A DNA stretch of 64,000 nucleotides from Coriolopsis trogii. Its lineage: Eukaryota > Basidiomycota > Agaricomycetes > Polyporales > Polyporaceae. Every line of letters starts with the position of its first letter. Within the stretch, counting starts at the first letter, position 1. Under the pieces are notes generated by a model. The model was not told the origin of the DNA, did no database searches, and saw only the letters and a program-made list of their open reading frames with translations. A program made the translations under genes and the position numbers. Positions 12,244 to 23,044 of this stretch are shown piece by piece. The DNA lies in contig JAHYIO010000028.1 in assembly GCA_020543525.1 (NCBI GenBank), positions 1,240,001 to 1,304,000 of the forward strand, read 5' to 3'.

Positions 12244-13025
12244 TGACCTGTATAGTGGAAGTTGAGGTTGTACCGTACCGTTGACGTGACGCGACGCGTC
12301 TGGGTTACGCGTGGATGGGCGTCAGCAGGAGACGCGTTCTTTGTGCATGTTATGCCAAGGCTGTACTTTGCCCCAGAAAGGCAATCATAAAGTTCAACTG
12401 CCGTTGGGGATACCGACGCAATTCGACCTGACGCCAGCAAACTTACAGCAATGCTCGATTTCCACCAACAGCTCTACGACAACGTCTCGAATGATAATTT
12501 CAATACGATAGCATATACAGATCTATTCCGAGATACATCTTGTTGTCCCCAGTAACTTCAGGGGCAGTCTTTCAAGTTTCACGACATGGAGCAGCGAGCG
12601 TGTCATGAACGAAGCTCAGTAGTCCTTTGGTATTACAGTATGTCAGATTGAGGCTGAATGGATCTTCAGACACCTCACGTGCTTCAGTATGGCAGTACGA
12701 GGCGGACAAGACTCTACTAGTACTGGGACTCAACGCTACTGGGGACTCTTGCCTGTGAAGGGCGAGTGTACAGCAGGGTCTATACCCGTTAGTATACGGA
12801 TTCTGGCAACAGGCCGTACTGTTCAAGTCGTGAGCCACAAAGGCAACCCTTCAGGCACGCGCCTGTGTCCAGAACAAGCAACGCGCTTTGACCAAAGGAT
12901 AATAGCCTCTTTGTTCTCAAGCGGGCTCGCGCGCCATAAGAGCTGCCGGACAGTCACCGTCTCCTACCAAGCCGCAAGACAGCGTCCGTCAACGCAGACT
13001 TCTCTAGCCATGCAGATGCGTAACA
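12244..13025. promoter_or_regulatory. Divergent intergenic region between MCM10 and the F-box gene
   Basis: The two flanking genes point away from each other, so both promoters must be here. The MCM10-proximal side holds the ACGCGT cluster. No other gene is supported; small frames at 12572-12838 and 12689-13039 look accidental. Confidence 0.5.
12294..12337. promoter_or_regulatory. Three MluI cell-cycle boxes (ACGCGT) upstream of MCM10
   Basis: Exact ACGCGT hexamers lie at 12294-12299, 12307-12312 and 12332-12337, that is 51 to 94 bases upstream of the MCM10 start codon. ACGCGT is the known binding core of fungal MBF, which drives G1/S replication genes. That MBF acts here is inferred from the motif cluster and the gene's role. 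Confidence 0.7.
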
Positions 13026-14633
13026 ATGGTGAGGACTAGAGAGCACGGCATATTGTGGAAAATGGGCAATGCTGACGTCCCGCGGACCCACGCAGACTAT
13101 ACGGGTTCCTCTCGAGCGGTAGACCTCCCCGATCGGGTGCTGGAAGAGATCTTTATGATCCTCCACGACAGTGAAAGGTGCTCGAACGAGCAGGGACATG
13201 GATTCCAGGCCGCATGGATGCCTGCAGTAGCATGGGTGTGCCACCGGTGGAGGGCAGTGGCGCTAGCCACTCCCAAGCTTTGGAAATCAATCGACATCAC
13301 TTACAAGCACTGCGATCCCGAGGCCATAGAAACTCTCTTCCAGCGGACGGGGGATGTGGAAATCGATCTCTCCTTGGACGGGACGGCAATGGACATGCGG
13401 GCGGCGTGTGAGCTTATCCAGCCACACGGTGAACGAGTTCAACACTTGTGCGTCGAGCTCGAAGAGTCGCAGGCCGCGGCCGTCAACATTCTCCTGCTTC
13501 TCATGGGCCCAAAGTTGAAGATACTCCAGATTACGTGCACGACGACAGCGGAAGAGAACGAGCTCATCCTCGACCCCCAGACGGTTCCGAACCTGCAGCA
13601 GCTGTCGTTCACCAACATCTTCGTGGTCCCGATGGGCACCTTCAAGGCGCTCCAGGAGTTGACCGTAGAGGGTATCTGGGCGGCCTCTAGCACCAACACA
13701 TCGATCGCGTCGTACTTCTACGAGCTCCTCGCTGCATGCCCGAACCTCGATACGCTCGACTTGACCGACACGATCCCGCGCGCAGAGTTGCTCAACGACT
13801 CCACGCCGGTGGTCAAGCTTCCGAAGCTGCAGTCGCTCGCAATGTCCGAGTTCGCGATCGACCTGCCGGCGAATCTCGCCCACATCGCCATCCCCACGAC
13901 CGCGTCGTTCACCGTGAGTGCTCGTTACGAGCAGTGCCCGCCTGACTGGGAGGACGAAGACGCGGTGTTCCCGATGGAGGTGTTTCCCGCGAACAGGTTC
14001 GACAATTTCCCGGGCCTGGCGGAGACCCGCAACCTCGCGCTCAGCATGGGCGCGCGCTGCTGTTTCCCGGACCTTCAGATCGAAGGCGGCGATTGGTCGC
14101 TCAGCTTCCCGAGCTTCGAGGACTCCCAGGAAGGCGTCAACCGTCTCCCAGAATTCGTGGCGCACGCGCTCGAAGGATTTGCGCGCATGGTCGTACCCGC
14201 ACAGATCGTCTGCCTGGAGATCCACATCGCACAGCATTTGCCCGAGTACGATCACTGGGCGTGCGTGCTCAAACAGTTCACTGGTGTGCGCGAGCTGACG
14301 CTGGGGAGCTTACGTGCGTTCAATGCGATGATCGCGACGCCTGATAGGCACGCGAAGCTCCTCCCGGCCTTGCAACGCATGACCGTGTGCTTTGTGTCTC
14401 CGGAGAAAGCGTACACGAAGAGTTACGCCAGGGCGTTCGCATCTTGGCTGACTGACAGGGCCAAAGCAGGCAAGATGTTGGAGCGTCTGGTGGTCAAAGT
14501 GCCCCTCTTCGATCTGAACGAGGCTACTGTACACCTCGCTGGGTCGTTGGTGGCGTACATGACAGTACGTGGGGGGAAATTGGGGGTGGTGCGCGAGAGC
14601 TGTGTTACGTGTCACGGGAAGCACGAACACTGA
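13026..14633 (+). CDS. F-box protein with degenerate LRR region
   Basis: This is an intronless 535-residue protein of the large agaricomycete F-box family, inferred to be a substrate receptor of an SCF ubiquitin ligase. The F-box lies at about residues 33-85: VDLPDRVLEEIFMIL, then VAWVCHRWRAVALATPKLW and the usual KSIDI strand. The rest is leucine-rich with weak repeat spacing (PKLKILQITC, PNLQQLSF, PNLDTLDLT, PKLQSLAMSEF), as in fungal F-box/LRR proteins. The ATG at 13026 is followed directly by GTGAGG, which also looks like a splice donor, so translation could instead begin at MGNADV (13062). The C-terminus contains a CVTCHGKHEH tail; the F-box/LRR gene at 21614 has a comparable Cys/His ending (FCGTCHDGDPELCREHVH). 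A shared metal-binding tail is a guess. The gene is convergent with RAD17, 179 bases away. Confidence 0.8.
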   Translation: MVRTREHGILWKMGNADVPRTHADYTGSSRAVDLPDRVLEEIFMILHDSERCSNEQGHGFQAAWMPAVAWVCHRWRAVALATPKLWKSIDITYKHCDPEAIETLFQRTGDVEIDLSLDGTAMDMRAACELIQPHGERVQHLCVELEESQAAAVNILLLLMGPKLKILQITCTTTAEENELILDPQTVPNLQQLSFTNIFVVPMGTFKALQELTVEGIWAASSTNTSIASYFYELLAACPNLDTLDLTDTIPRAELLNDSTPVVKLPKLQSLAMSEFAIDLPANLAHIAIPTTASFTVSARYEQCPPDWEDEDAVFPMEVFPANRFDNFPGLAETRNLALSMGARCCFPDLQIEGGDWSLSFPSFEDSQEGVNRLPEFVAHALEGFARMVVPAQIVCLEIHIAQHLPEYDHWACVLKQFTGVRELTLGSLRAFNAMIATPDRHAKLLPALQRMTVCFVSPEKAYTKSYARAFASWLTDRAKAGKMLERLVVKVPLFDLNEATVHLAGSLVAYMTVRGGKLGVVRESCVTCHGKHEH

Positions 14634-14812
14634 ACGACGATGTGAGGATGTCATACTTACTAGCGTATGTACAATCCCCTCATACTGCAGTCTCCATGTA
14701 ATGTACAATCGGCGGACAATACATGTCTGGCATTCGCAAGATCACAAGGACTCGTGCCTACATGCACATATTAGGAACATCATTAAGGCAACAAATACAC
14801 TATGACTGACCA

Positions 14813-17447
14813 TCACCATTGCTCAATATCATCGTCGGAGAGATTGGCACCGGTGGGATTGTCGTCTTCGACTACAGAGGACACTCGTTGTCGGCTTTCA
14901 TGATCAATGTCATGTGCCTCAGACGATGCGTCGCCTTCCTCGGCCAACTCAGCCAGCGAGGCGTCGTGTTGCCCGAACTCGAGGTCTGCGAACAACCGAT
15001 ACGTATGCGGGACACGTTCAGCGAACTTCCCTGGAATCCTCATATTAGTATGCACGACCGGAGAAGGCAGACTGGGTCTGACCTGTACGCTCACTCATGC
15101 GTAAAACCCTGCCCAGACCTAGCGCGATGTCTCGAGGGCTCCACGTGCCTAGTGGCATGGGCTCGGACTGTGTGCAGTCTATTCAGAACAACGCCGTATA
15201 TGCAATGTTGGGAGGCAAACGGACCTTCTGCAGCCACATCTGTACGTCACGTACACCGTCGTCTGCTTCGTGCTGTTTTCGCAAGGTTTCGAAGAATGCT
15301 GGTTTATAGGGCTTCTGATTTCTGCGTGGCACTGGAGTTGGGAGTGCATGCAGCGTGCCCAACGCGACCATGTGAAACTGGTGTGGGTTAGCTTGGTACC
15401 ACTGTAGGACCAAGTATGTCATCAGGACGTCTGAGATATCCAGATGAGCTCCAACGCACCGTTGATCCACCATTTGCGTCAACCCAGCTCAACGAATCCA
15501 TGAGCTCTGAACACTCGTCAAGGGTGTTGCAGTATTGCGTATAATTTTGATGGATGTATAAAGATAGCAGGGACGCATCGATGGGTGTGTCGGCATATAA
15601 CATCTAGAACCCGATCAGCAGCACCTAACGCATAGATCGCGAGTGCGACGCACCTCTACGTCTACACGACTTGGCTTGCGTTCGTGATGGTGCAGATGTG
15701 GAGGAAGAGATCGAGGCGTCAGCAATTGGGCATCAAGATCCTTGTCCCGTTTGATGTCCTTTGCAGAAGCGGATTGAGGGGGCGAATCGCCCTTTCCTAT
15801 AATCCGTCATTGAGGACCTAATAGAGCATCGATGAGGAGAAAATCACTCACGCTTGTTATACATGATTTTGCCTAGAAGATGGAATAGTGCAAGGCTCTG
15901 TTCACGCCGCGTCACCGCTTCCAACATGACAACAGTTGACGGGCCCTTCGCTCCCTTCTTTGACCCCTTGACCGATTTCTGCGAGCGCGTCGTATCCGCT
16001 GCGCATGCGAATTGCAGTGCCATGATCGCGCTACGGATGTCACCGTTCGATGACTCGACAATCACATCCAGCACTTCCTTTGTTGGACGAGTGCCGAGCA
16101 ATGCAGTCGAAGTGGTGTAGTGCTTATCGAGCATGTTCTTGAGCGCGGTACGCATAATTGTTACTGCTATGGGATTGAAGCTAGGAAAAGCCATTGAGAG
16201 ACAGGACGAATGCACCGGATGGAGGCCCCTCACCTAATCTGCATAACGTATGGAGAGTTCGCAAGACCCGGAGGGAGTACACTGCGCACGTCCAGCGCTT
16301 CCTTGTTCCGGGATCGCCAGCGTGGGCCCTCGCCTTCTGCGTTCTCGCCCCGCAAGCCGGCGTCGCTGATGATAATGACCAGAGGAGCTGTGCTGCCTTC
16401 CGGGGCAGAGACGAACGCTTCTAAGGCGGCATGAAAAGACGCTTGCGTGGGGAGGTGAAGAATATTCGGAAGATCCTCGAGGAGGATGATCTGCTTCCGC
16501 GACGGGCTTGTCGTCGAGTTCGAGGTAGAAGAGGAAACACTTGACGAATACCGCTGTGAAACACCAGACGCTTGAGTAGATTGCGGGCTGCGCTGCGCGA
16601 AGTGTTGTGGAGCAAAGATAGGACGGCAGCTCGCTGCTCTGGTGAGGAAAGCTTGAAATTTCTCAGAGAGACCTTCGTACTCGACTCTATCATCCCAACC
16701 ATCTTCCGAATGAGTGAATTGCTCATCCATTGTGTTCCGCCATTCTAGTATCTCGTACCCCAGTTCACCTGCAAGGACGCGTATTGTGGCAGTCTTAGCG
16801 GTACCTGATGGACCAGTGAGGGCAAGTATGCGCTGATGCGGATCAGCCGTGCAGGGAGGCGGAAGTGACGGCAACAACTACGTACTCGGTATTTTCTCAG
16901 CTTCCCTGTTGGCCCTCCTTCGAACGCTTCCAGCAACCATTGGCGGACGTCTTGTACTTTCCGCTTATGCACAGCTAATTCTGCCTAGCGTACATTGAGA
17001 GGGATTTCGCCACGGGCAGCGACGTACACACCTCCGACGTTGGTTGATACTTGTCAACCCAGAGTTGATTGTCTGTCCAAAGAGACTCGTGAATATAGGC
17101 AGAGACGAGATGTACAGCAATCGTACCTAACACCCCAGTATCATCTTCAAGCATCTGTGGCCTCTCTTTCTCCTTTCCTTTCCCTTTGACCACATCGGAC
17201 TGGCTGCTGGAGATACTGGTAAGGTCGAACATGGGCGGCCTGGAAATCTGACAAACAGTCGGGGGTTACCGTCAACCCGGGTGACTAAGGACGCATGGAT
17301 GTAGATACGCACGGACACAAGAGGTTTCGTCTTCAGCTTCTTTGTTGGTGGCGGGGCATCGTCTCTTGAAGTCGCTGTGGCATGAACTGATCGTGCGTTG
17401 GATCTCCTCGCAGTCTTGGGAGCATTCTGAGACATCCCCGTCTTCAT
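14813..17447 (-). CDS. RAD17: Checkpoint clamp loader RAD17
   Basis: Rad17 replaces Rfc1 in the clamp loader that puts the 9-1-1 ring on damaged DNA and activates ATR/Mec1 signalling. The N-terminal part has basic nuclear-type sequence (TKKLKTKP) and the family signature LWVDKYQPTSE, followed after an intron by HKRKVQDVRQWLLEAF. The ATPase exon (16877-16230) has Walker A in the form GPSGTAKT, then GYEILEWRN, and Walker B IILLEDLPNIL. Further exons encode GDIRSAIMALQFAC, TRREQSLALFHLLGKIMYNK, and LYADTPIDASLLSLYIHQNY, all diagnostic of Rad17. The C-terminal exon is acidic and ends DDDIEQW with TGA at 14813-14815. About 750 residues from roughly eight exons. The start at 17447 (MKTGMSQNAPKTARRSNAR) is the best candidate, but upstream exons are not excluded. 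The Walker A glycine before lysine is Ala here. Confidence 0.92.
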
Positions 17448-17957
17448 AGAGTGTAACAGAGAGAGTGTATGGGTTCGGGTATGAAGTCGAGGCCGAGTCG
17501 GGGTCCTGTTGCAGTCGTGCGCTGAGCTCGTTCAAGTCGAGCAGTCGCCATAAGTCAAAGTAACTTGAAGGCTTCGCGTCGCCACCCATGTCGCGACGCG
17601 AACGTGACAGAATCACAGGTCACATGGCCGTGTGAGTGACAGTGGTGGTCCCCGCCAGATGTCCTGGACCTGAGACGCGAATGGACTCTGTCTACTATGC
17701 CGTTCAATTAGTCGTTGTCATCTTGCCCAGCAAGTCTGCTTTGCCATTCACCACAGCCCCGAGTACTGAGTAACTTGCCTCTGCTTGCTCCAGACCGTGC
17801 TCGCAATGATGCCTGACCGAGAGCGGGATTTGCCGACTGCCTGAGTAATGCTCTCTTGAGCAGCTCTCCAGTGTCTGAGTATCAAGTCTTTCCCAGACCT
17901 CAACATCGGCCCTGAAGAATATCACCAGCTCAACATCGCCCGATTGCCACCAACATA
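17448..17957. promoter_or_regulatory. Divergent intergenic region between RAD17 and the HAAO gene
   Basis: Both flanking genes start here. Two copies of GACGCGAA lie at 17595-17602 and 17674-17681 on the plus strand, about 150 and 230 bases upstream of the RAD17 start. They resemble the ACGCGN/CGCGAA cores bound by MBF/SBF factors. Functional use is inferred only. Confidence 0.45.
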
Positions 17958-18652
17958 ATGCCTCTCGCTCCTCCTCTCAATTTCCCCAAGTGGTTGTCCG
18001 AGAACGGGCATCTCCTGAAGCCGCCTGTCAATAACTATTGCGTCTATTCCGGCAAGGACTTTACGATCATGGTCGTCGGCGGACCGAACGAGCGCAACGA
18101 TTACCACGTGAATGAGACAGAGGTACACTTACGAGGTCAGTCTCCCTTCAAGCGGTGTGCTTACGAGTCCATCGTTTTAGGAATGGTTCTACCAGCACAA
18201 GGGTGGAATGCTGTTGCGTGTAGTCGATGGCGAGGAATTCAGGGACATCCGGATCGAAGAGGGTGAGATGTTCCTACTGCCAGGTATGTCAACTTCATTC
18301 TAAGCTTATGTAGCAGCTACTTATGTCTGTTGAGCCAACACTCCTCACAACCCGGTACGCTTCGCGAACACGATTGGAATCGTGGTCGAGCGTGTGCGGC
18401 CCGAGGGCTCCATTGGTGAGCCTGATTGTATGCATCCGGACAACGCTCTTGCTTGAACTTGTGTTTGGACATGCAGATCGTCTTCGTTGGTACTGCAAAT
18501 CAGGAGCACATTCCAAGCCCACAATCATTCGCGAAGATGCGTTCCATTGCACCGACCTCGGGACCCAGCTCAAGCCGGTCATACAGAACTGGATGAACAA
18601 CGAGTCCATCCGCAAGTGCCCGGAGTGTGGTAATGTAGCCGAAGCCAAGTGA
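17958..18652 (+). CDS. BNA1: 3-hydroxyanthranilate 3,4-dioxygenase
   Basis: This cytosolic iron enzyme opens the ring of 3-hydroxyanthranilate to give the precursor of quinolinate in the kynurenine route to NAD. The start at 17958 reads [24 protein letters not shown], the normal N-terminus of the family. The cupin metal site is visible: DYHVNETE, then after an intron [15 protein letters not shown], supplying the first His and the Glu. EGEMFLLP, intron, then [20 protein letters not shown] supply the second His. The C-terminal exon reads [31 protein letters not shown] and [13 protein letters not shown], with the second metal-binding CxxC of this enzyme. About 180 residues, the usual length. Four or five exons with short introns. 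It is the only NAD-pathway gene in the window. Confidence 0.93.
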
Positions 18653-18902
18653 AGCATGACATTGAATGCGAAATGTAGAAGTCGACACTACCCATGTACA
18701 ATTGAAACCGCAGTCCACTGGCAACAGCAGATACTCAGTTCTCGTAGTGGTATGCGGATGTCCGGACCGGTTTCCGTGCATAGCCATCTGTTGCAGAAAC
18801 TCTCGTCAGCCTCTTCCTCTCGCGCGGCGGGCAGTCTCATCCAAAGAGCTTGCTTTTGGGCCCAGTCTGTATTCAGTCATGACTGGTTATGAGGTCACTG
18901 AC
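18653..18902. other. Short intergenic stretch after HAAO
   Basis: Terminator side of the HAAO gene. Nothing else recognised. The following 166 bases belong to the duplicated kinase promoter described separately. Confidence 0.4.
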
Positions 18903-19068
18903 AGCCGCAATGTTCGATGGTCCGCACTCCAATGGGGGCTGACCATCTTCACAAATATCAGGCTACTCAGAGACTTTCCCCCTTCTCCACTGCTTTTGCC
19001 GTCTTCGCGTTCCCTGCACATTGCTATCTACAAGCACGCTTTTCATTGCCTCACTTTCTTATTCCATT
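18903..19068 (+). repeat. Upstream part of the inverted kinase duplication, copy A
   Basis: Non-coding sequence just before the first kinase gene aligns by eye with the reverse complement of 35487-35646, upstream of the second kinase. Shared blocks include AGCCGCA..TCGATGG, CAATGG.GGCTGAC, CTTTTGCCGTCT (CTCTTGCCGTCT in copy B) and TGCACATTGCTATC. This shows that the duplication covered the promoter or 5' leader as well as the coding region. Confidence 0.7.
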
Positions 19069-21388
19069 ATGTTCTTCGAGAAGCTCCTCCAGTATATGAA
19101 ACCCAAAAACGCCCGTGCTGACATTCCTGTCGCGGTCACGGGCGACGCGACGCCCGCGTACTCGGACAAGCTCGTAAGTGTGCAGTCCATCTTCTGATCT
19201 CTAACTGGAACACTCATTTGGACGGTAGACGATAGAAGCAGTCCAAGTTGTCGTTGACGCTAGCAAGCACGTACCGCCGCAGGCCGACGTACACGTTCGG
19301 ATGTTATTCGACGAGACTGGCGGGATGGTGCGTATCAGTTCCATCTCTACACATGTGGAGGAGACTCATCGTGGCTGCTGCACAGGTGGCTTGCCACGTT
19401 GAGCACGTGTGCTCAAAATCGCCGCTTGGAGTGTCTGGCACCTCTACCCTTGTCGACGGCCGCAGAAGCCCGGCGCCGTCTGCACTTACGACCACATCCA
19501 ACTACGTGCCCGTCTCCGACCTCAAGCTTACCGCGGCGTCTCGCATTCGCTCCCCTCAATCCGCAGCCGTCCCCAAGCTGTCGATGGCTGACCTCCGCGT
19601 CTACAAGGTACTCGGGTCAGGCGCGCAGGGAATGGTATCGCTCGTGAAGTACACCCCGAATGGATACCTGTATGCGCTGAAGGCGATGAAGAAGAGTGCG
19701 CACATGGGGGAGAGCCTCGCGTTCGTGTTCCAGGAGCAGGCCATCTTGAAGAGTCTCGCCGGGAGCCCGTGGTTCCTGCAGCTGCGGGGCAGCTTTGAGG
19801 ACAGCGAGTACTTCTATCTCCTGACGGTTCGTTTTAGTTCCTGTTCGATTTTCTGAGACGCAGATCTGATGAAACCGTAGGACGCTTACCCCAAGGGAGA
19901 CCTCAAGGCGAGGCTGGAAGAGCGCGGGAAGCTCACCGCCTCCGAGGCGAGGCACTTCGCCGCCCAGCTGGTAAGCCGTACAAGGTATACTGTTGGGCAA
20001 TGCTGACCATTGTATAGGTGCTTGGGCTCGAGGAACTCCAGAAAAGGCGTATCATCCACCGCGACATCAAGCCTGCCAACATCCTCATCACCTCGGACAA
20101 CAACCTGATCTACAGCGACTTCGGGCTCGCGCGATCGTATGATCTGCCGGAGGAGAAGCAGCCTTGGAAGCTCAGGCAGTCGTGGGTTTTGTCTAAGGTT
20201 GCGGAGCTCGTTGCTGGCGACGCTGGCGACATCACCATCCGTGCCTGCGGCACGGCGAGCCACATGGCTCCGGAGGTGCTCAATCAAACTCCGTACTCGT
20301 ATGCAGCAGACGTGTATAGTGTCGGTGTGGTGCTCTACCAGATGTTGTGCGGCAGGGTACGTATCGACTTCCTGAGCAGCTGTGACAGGAACCCTAACTG
20401 GTGTCATATGCAGCTTCCGTTTGGCATCGATTTGTGCCGTGATCCCGCGGAGGTGTACCAACGGATCATGACGCACGACGTGGAGGTCGACGGAGATGTT
20501 GACATATCTGCTCACCATCTGCTGCACTTGGTGAGTGCGGCTTTGCTTGCAGACATTGGTAGTTATACTCACGGTTGTGCTAGATGTTGCGCAAAGACCC
20601 CTCCCACCGTGCTACCATCGAGCGCATCAAGGCGCACCCCTGGTTTGCTTCCATGTACGTGCCAGCGCCCTCTCACGAGAACGACCGATGCTCACCTGAA
20701 GCCATAGCGACTGGAAGGCGCTCTCTATGCGTAAGAGGCAGAAACTCTTGGAGCCTGACGGACTCAAACCAGTTCGTTGATCCTCTTTGATCGCGACTGA
20801 CCTAGTCTAACTCAATCATCACAGGACGAACATGCCGATGAGATTCCAGTCGGTACCCAGTACCCCGCCGGCGAGGCTCCCCACTGGTGGTACGAGTGGT
20901 TCTCCCCTACGGTTCCCAGCAAAGCGAACCAGTCGACGAGGTCTCTCCGCAAGAGGCGCGCGGCTTGGGAGAAGGCTGAGAAGATGCCCACCCCGCACAC
21001 GCACGACGTCCCTGCCGCGCTGTCCGCCATGTTCGTGACGCCCGCCATCCCCTCCATGCCTGCTCAGATGCAGGAGACATCCCAGATGTTCCTCTCGCCC
21101 CTCCCCCGGTCGTGCGCGCCCTCGCCCACCCTGTGCGCTTCGACCACGACGGCCTCGACCGCTGTGGACCGTCCCCTCGAGGCCGATGAAAAGGACAAGG
21201 TTCCGTCCAAGTTTTCTTTTTTACTTTCTTCTTCGCCAAAACAGAAAACCCAATGCCCGACTTCTCGTTCTCCTATCCCTTCGCTGTTCAGAAAGGCACC
21301 GGCGGTCCTCTCGGGAGTGCGTCGCAACTTCCGAGGTGTGAAGACGGTGCAGCGCCGAGCGGATCGGCACGTCGATCTCTTGGACTAG
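19069..21388 (+). CDS. Serine/threonine protein kinase, copy A of inverted pair
   Basis: This is a protein kinase of about 600-640 residues; subfamily and substrate are unknown. The start at 19069 reads MFFEKLLQYMKPKNARADI. An N-terminal extension of about 160 residues ([20 protein letters not shown] and GTSTLVDGRRSPAP) precedes the kinase domain. Kinase motifs are complete: glycine loop LGSGAQGMVSLVK, lysine in [27 protein letters not shown], and GTASHMAPEVL. The activation segment from DFG to APE is about 53 residues, longer than usual, and contains KQPWKLRQSWVLSKVAEL. The C-terminal tail holds [33 protein letters not shown] and RGVKTVQRRADRHVDLLD. Around eight short introns. The gene at 33182-35486 has the same architecture, introns and tail, in inverted orientation. 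All catalytic residues are present, so it is probably active. Confidence 0.88.
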
Positions 21389-21613
21389 AAACCCCACCAC
21401 AAAAGTATGATAATCACGAAAAGCACTAGACATCACGAAAATATGAAACTGTATCCATTCTCTCTATTCTATTGTATCGCTAGCTCCATCATCCATTCGT
21501 GTCATGTAGATACATAATGTATAGATGTAGAGACACTCCCATAGCGTGTCTCCCCTGGTATCAATCCCATGATGGCGTACAAGTGCGGCATCATGACGCT
21601 TCGGCGCATTGCC

Positions 21614-23044
21614 TCAATGAACATGTTCCCTGCACAATTCAGGGTCTCCGTCATGGCAGGTCCCACAGAACCTCGCTTCGCACCGTACATTTTTATCGCC
21701 CAGGTAAGCGACAGCCATCTGTCTCATCGTCGTCGCTATGTGGTCCGATTGTGGCTTCAACACAGGGCACGCGTGTAGACGACCCTGCGGGACCTTAGGC
21801 GGGACGCGGAGCAGGAGGGTGCGCAGACACGAGTTGGGACGGTGCATGATGTGGTACATGAAGGTCGGGAAGGAGTGTATGTAGTCGTTGTTGCGGCTTT
21901 CCCCCGGGAGCGCGGCGATGCAGAGGGAGAGCTCGGTGAGGCTCGGGAGGAGGGGCGGCCTGTTGCTGATCTCGGTGAAGGCTTGAAAGATGAGCGCGAG
22001 CGCGTGCTCGCCGCCGACCTCGAGACGCCTCAGGGAGACCATGCCTTCGAAGAAGACGGCCCACTCGTTGACGAACTCGTTCGGGGAGATGTACGGTATG
22101 GTGTGCATTTCGAGGGAGACGAGCATGGCGACGTGGAAGTGCTGGCGGATCTCGATGAGCGTGCGTGGGGTGAACTCCTCGACGAACTCGCCGCAGTCAG
22201 TCGCGGTGATGGACCACGCGCCGGTTGCGTATGTATCCTCGAAGGCAGACTCGTGGAGACCGCCAGCGAGGACGACTCCGTTTCTCAGCGGGACGGTCTC
22301 GGTCACGGGCGCGTAGGGAACGTGAAGGTTGGTCATGTATCGGAGCGCGCGGGTGTTTTCGAATATGGGCATGGTGATGGCTTTGTTGCGGGGCATGATG
22401 TCGCCCCAGAAACCGAACTCCAAGTTGCTGAGATGCGTGAGGTGTTTGGGATCCGCGTATGCGACGATATCAAGGCGTTTGATCAGCGGTAAGGCGATGT
22501 GCTCCATGGCGGGACGGATGTACTTCCAGTCGTCCTCGACACGTAGTAAGAGTGTCTTTTGTACGAGTATAGGTTCTTCCGCGTGGAAGTGGTTACGGTC
22601 CATAGGAAAGAAGGAGTTGACGAATCGTACATCGGATGCGTTGGAAGACGACTGGAGCATGGAGCAAAGGCTGTATGGAGACGGTTCGTATCGCTCACGA
22701 CCGACGAGTCCAGCATTGCAACTGAACTTGATGAGACTCGGTAGCTCCACGGAGTCTTGCAGGACGATGTGAGTCAAATGCAGTTCCAAAAGACGGGGCA
22801 GAGGCTGGAGACGAAGGTGCGGTGTTATCTCCTCGCCAGAGTAGCGGATGCGGAGATACAGGAGACAAGGGAATGAGTTCCTGAGTAGAAACTCCTCCAC
22901 CTCCTCGAACTCGTCTTCGTCTTTGATCACCAAATCAATCTCCAGGCATTGGAATTTCTTCTCGCTCAGCCTTAGAGCTTGTATGCCGTTGAGGTTGGTG
23001 AGGATCCGAGCCTCAGCCATCAGGTCAACAAGTTGAACAGGCAT
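21614..23044 (-). CDS. F-box/LRR-type protein, N-terminal part uncertain
   Basis: This is a leucine-rich protein of about 476 residues from the ATG at 23044 (MPVQLVDLMAEARILTNLNG) to the stop at 21614. It resembles the LRR half of agaricomycete F-box proteins: FPCLLYLRIRYSG, PLPRLLELHLTHIVL, LIKRLDIVAY and SLRRLEVGGEHAL. It ends in a Cys/His tail (FCGTCHDGDPELCREHVH) similar in style to the F-box gene at 13026. No F-box is present in this frame. The open frame continues upstream to 23089 without ATG, and an open stretch at about 23230-23450 (reading LLQPILRWQDITAAYECL) may be a missing 5' exon; the join could not be settled. Either the F-box lies on an undetected exon or this is an F-box-less derivative. 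Confidence 0.6.
   Translation of the reverse strand: MPVQLVDLMAEARILTNLNGIQALRLSEKKFQCLEIDLVIKDEDEFEEVEEFLLRNSFPCLLYLRIRYSGEEITPHLRLQPLPRLLELHLTHIVLQDSVELPSLIKFSCNAGLVGRERYEPSPYSLCSMLQSSSNASDVRFVNSFFPMDRNHFHAEEPILVQKTLLLRVEDDWKYIRPAMEHIALPLIKRLDIVAYADPKHLTHLSNLEFGFWGDIMPRNKAITMPIFENTRALRYMTNLHVPYAPVTETVPLRNGVVLAGGLHESAFEDTYATGAWSITATDCGEFVEEFTPRTLIEIRQHFHVAMLVSLEMHTIPYISPNEFVNEWAVFFEGMVSLRRLEVGGEHALALIFQAFTEISNRPPLLPSLTELSLCIAALPGESRNNDYIHSFPTFMYHIMHRPNSCLRTLLLRVPPKVPQGRLHACPVLKPQSDHIATTMRQMAVAYLGDKNVRCEARFCGTCHDGDPELCREHVH

Noticed and set aside
13287..14255. 322-residue frame antisense to the F-box gene
   Set aside because: Arg/Val/Glu-rich composition typical of an antisense shadow; the plus strand carries the F-box.
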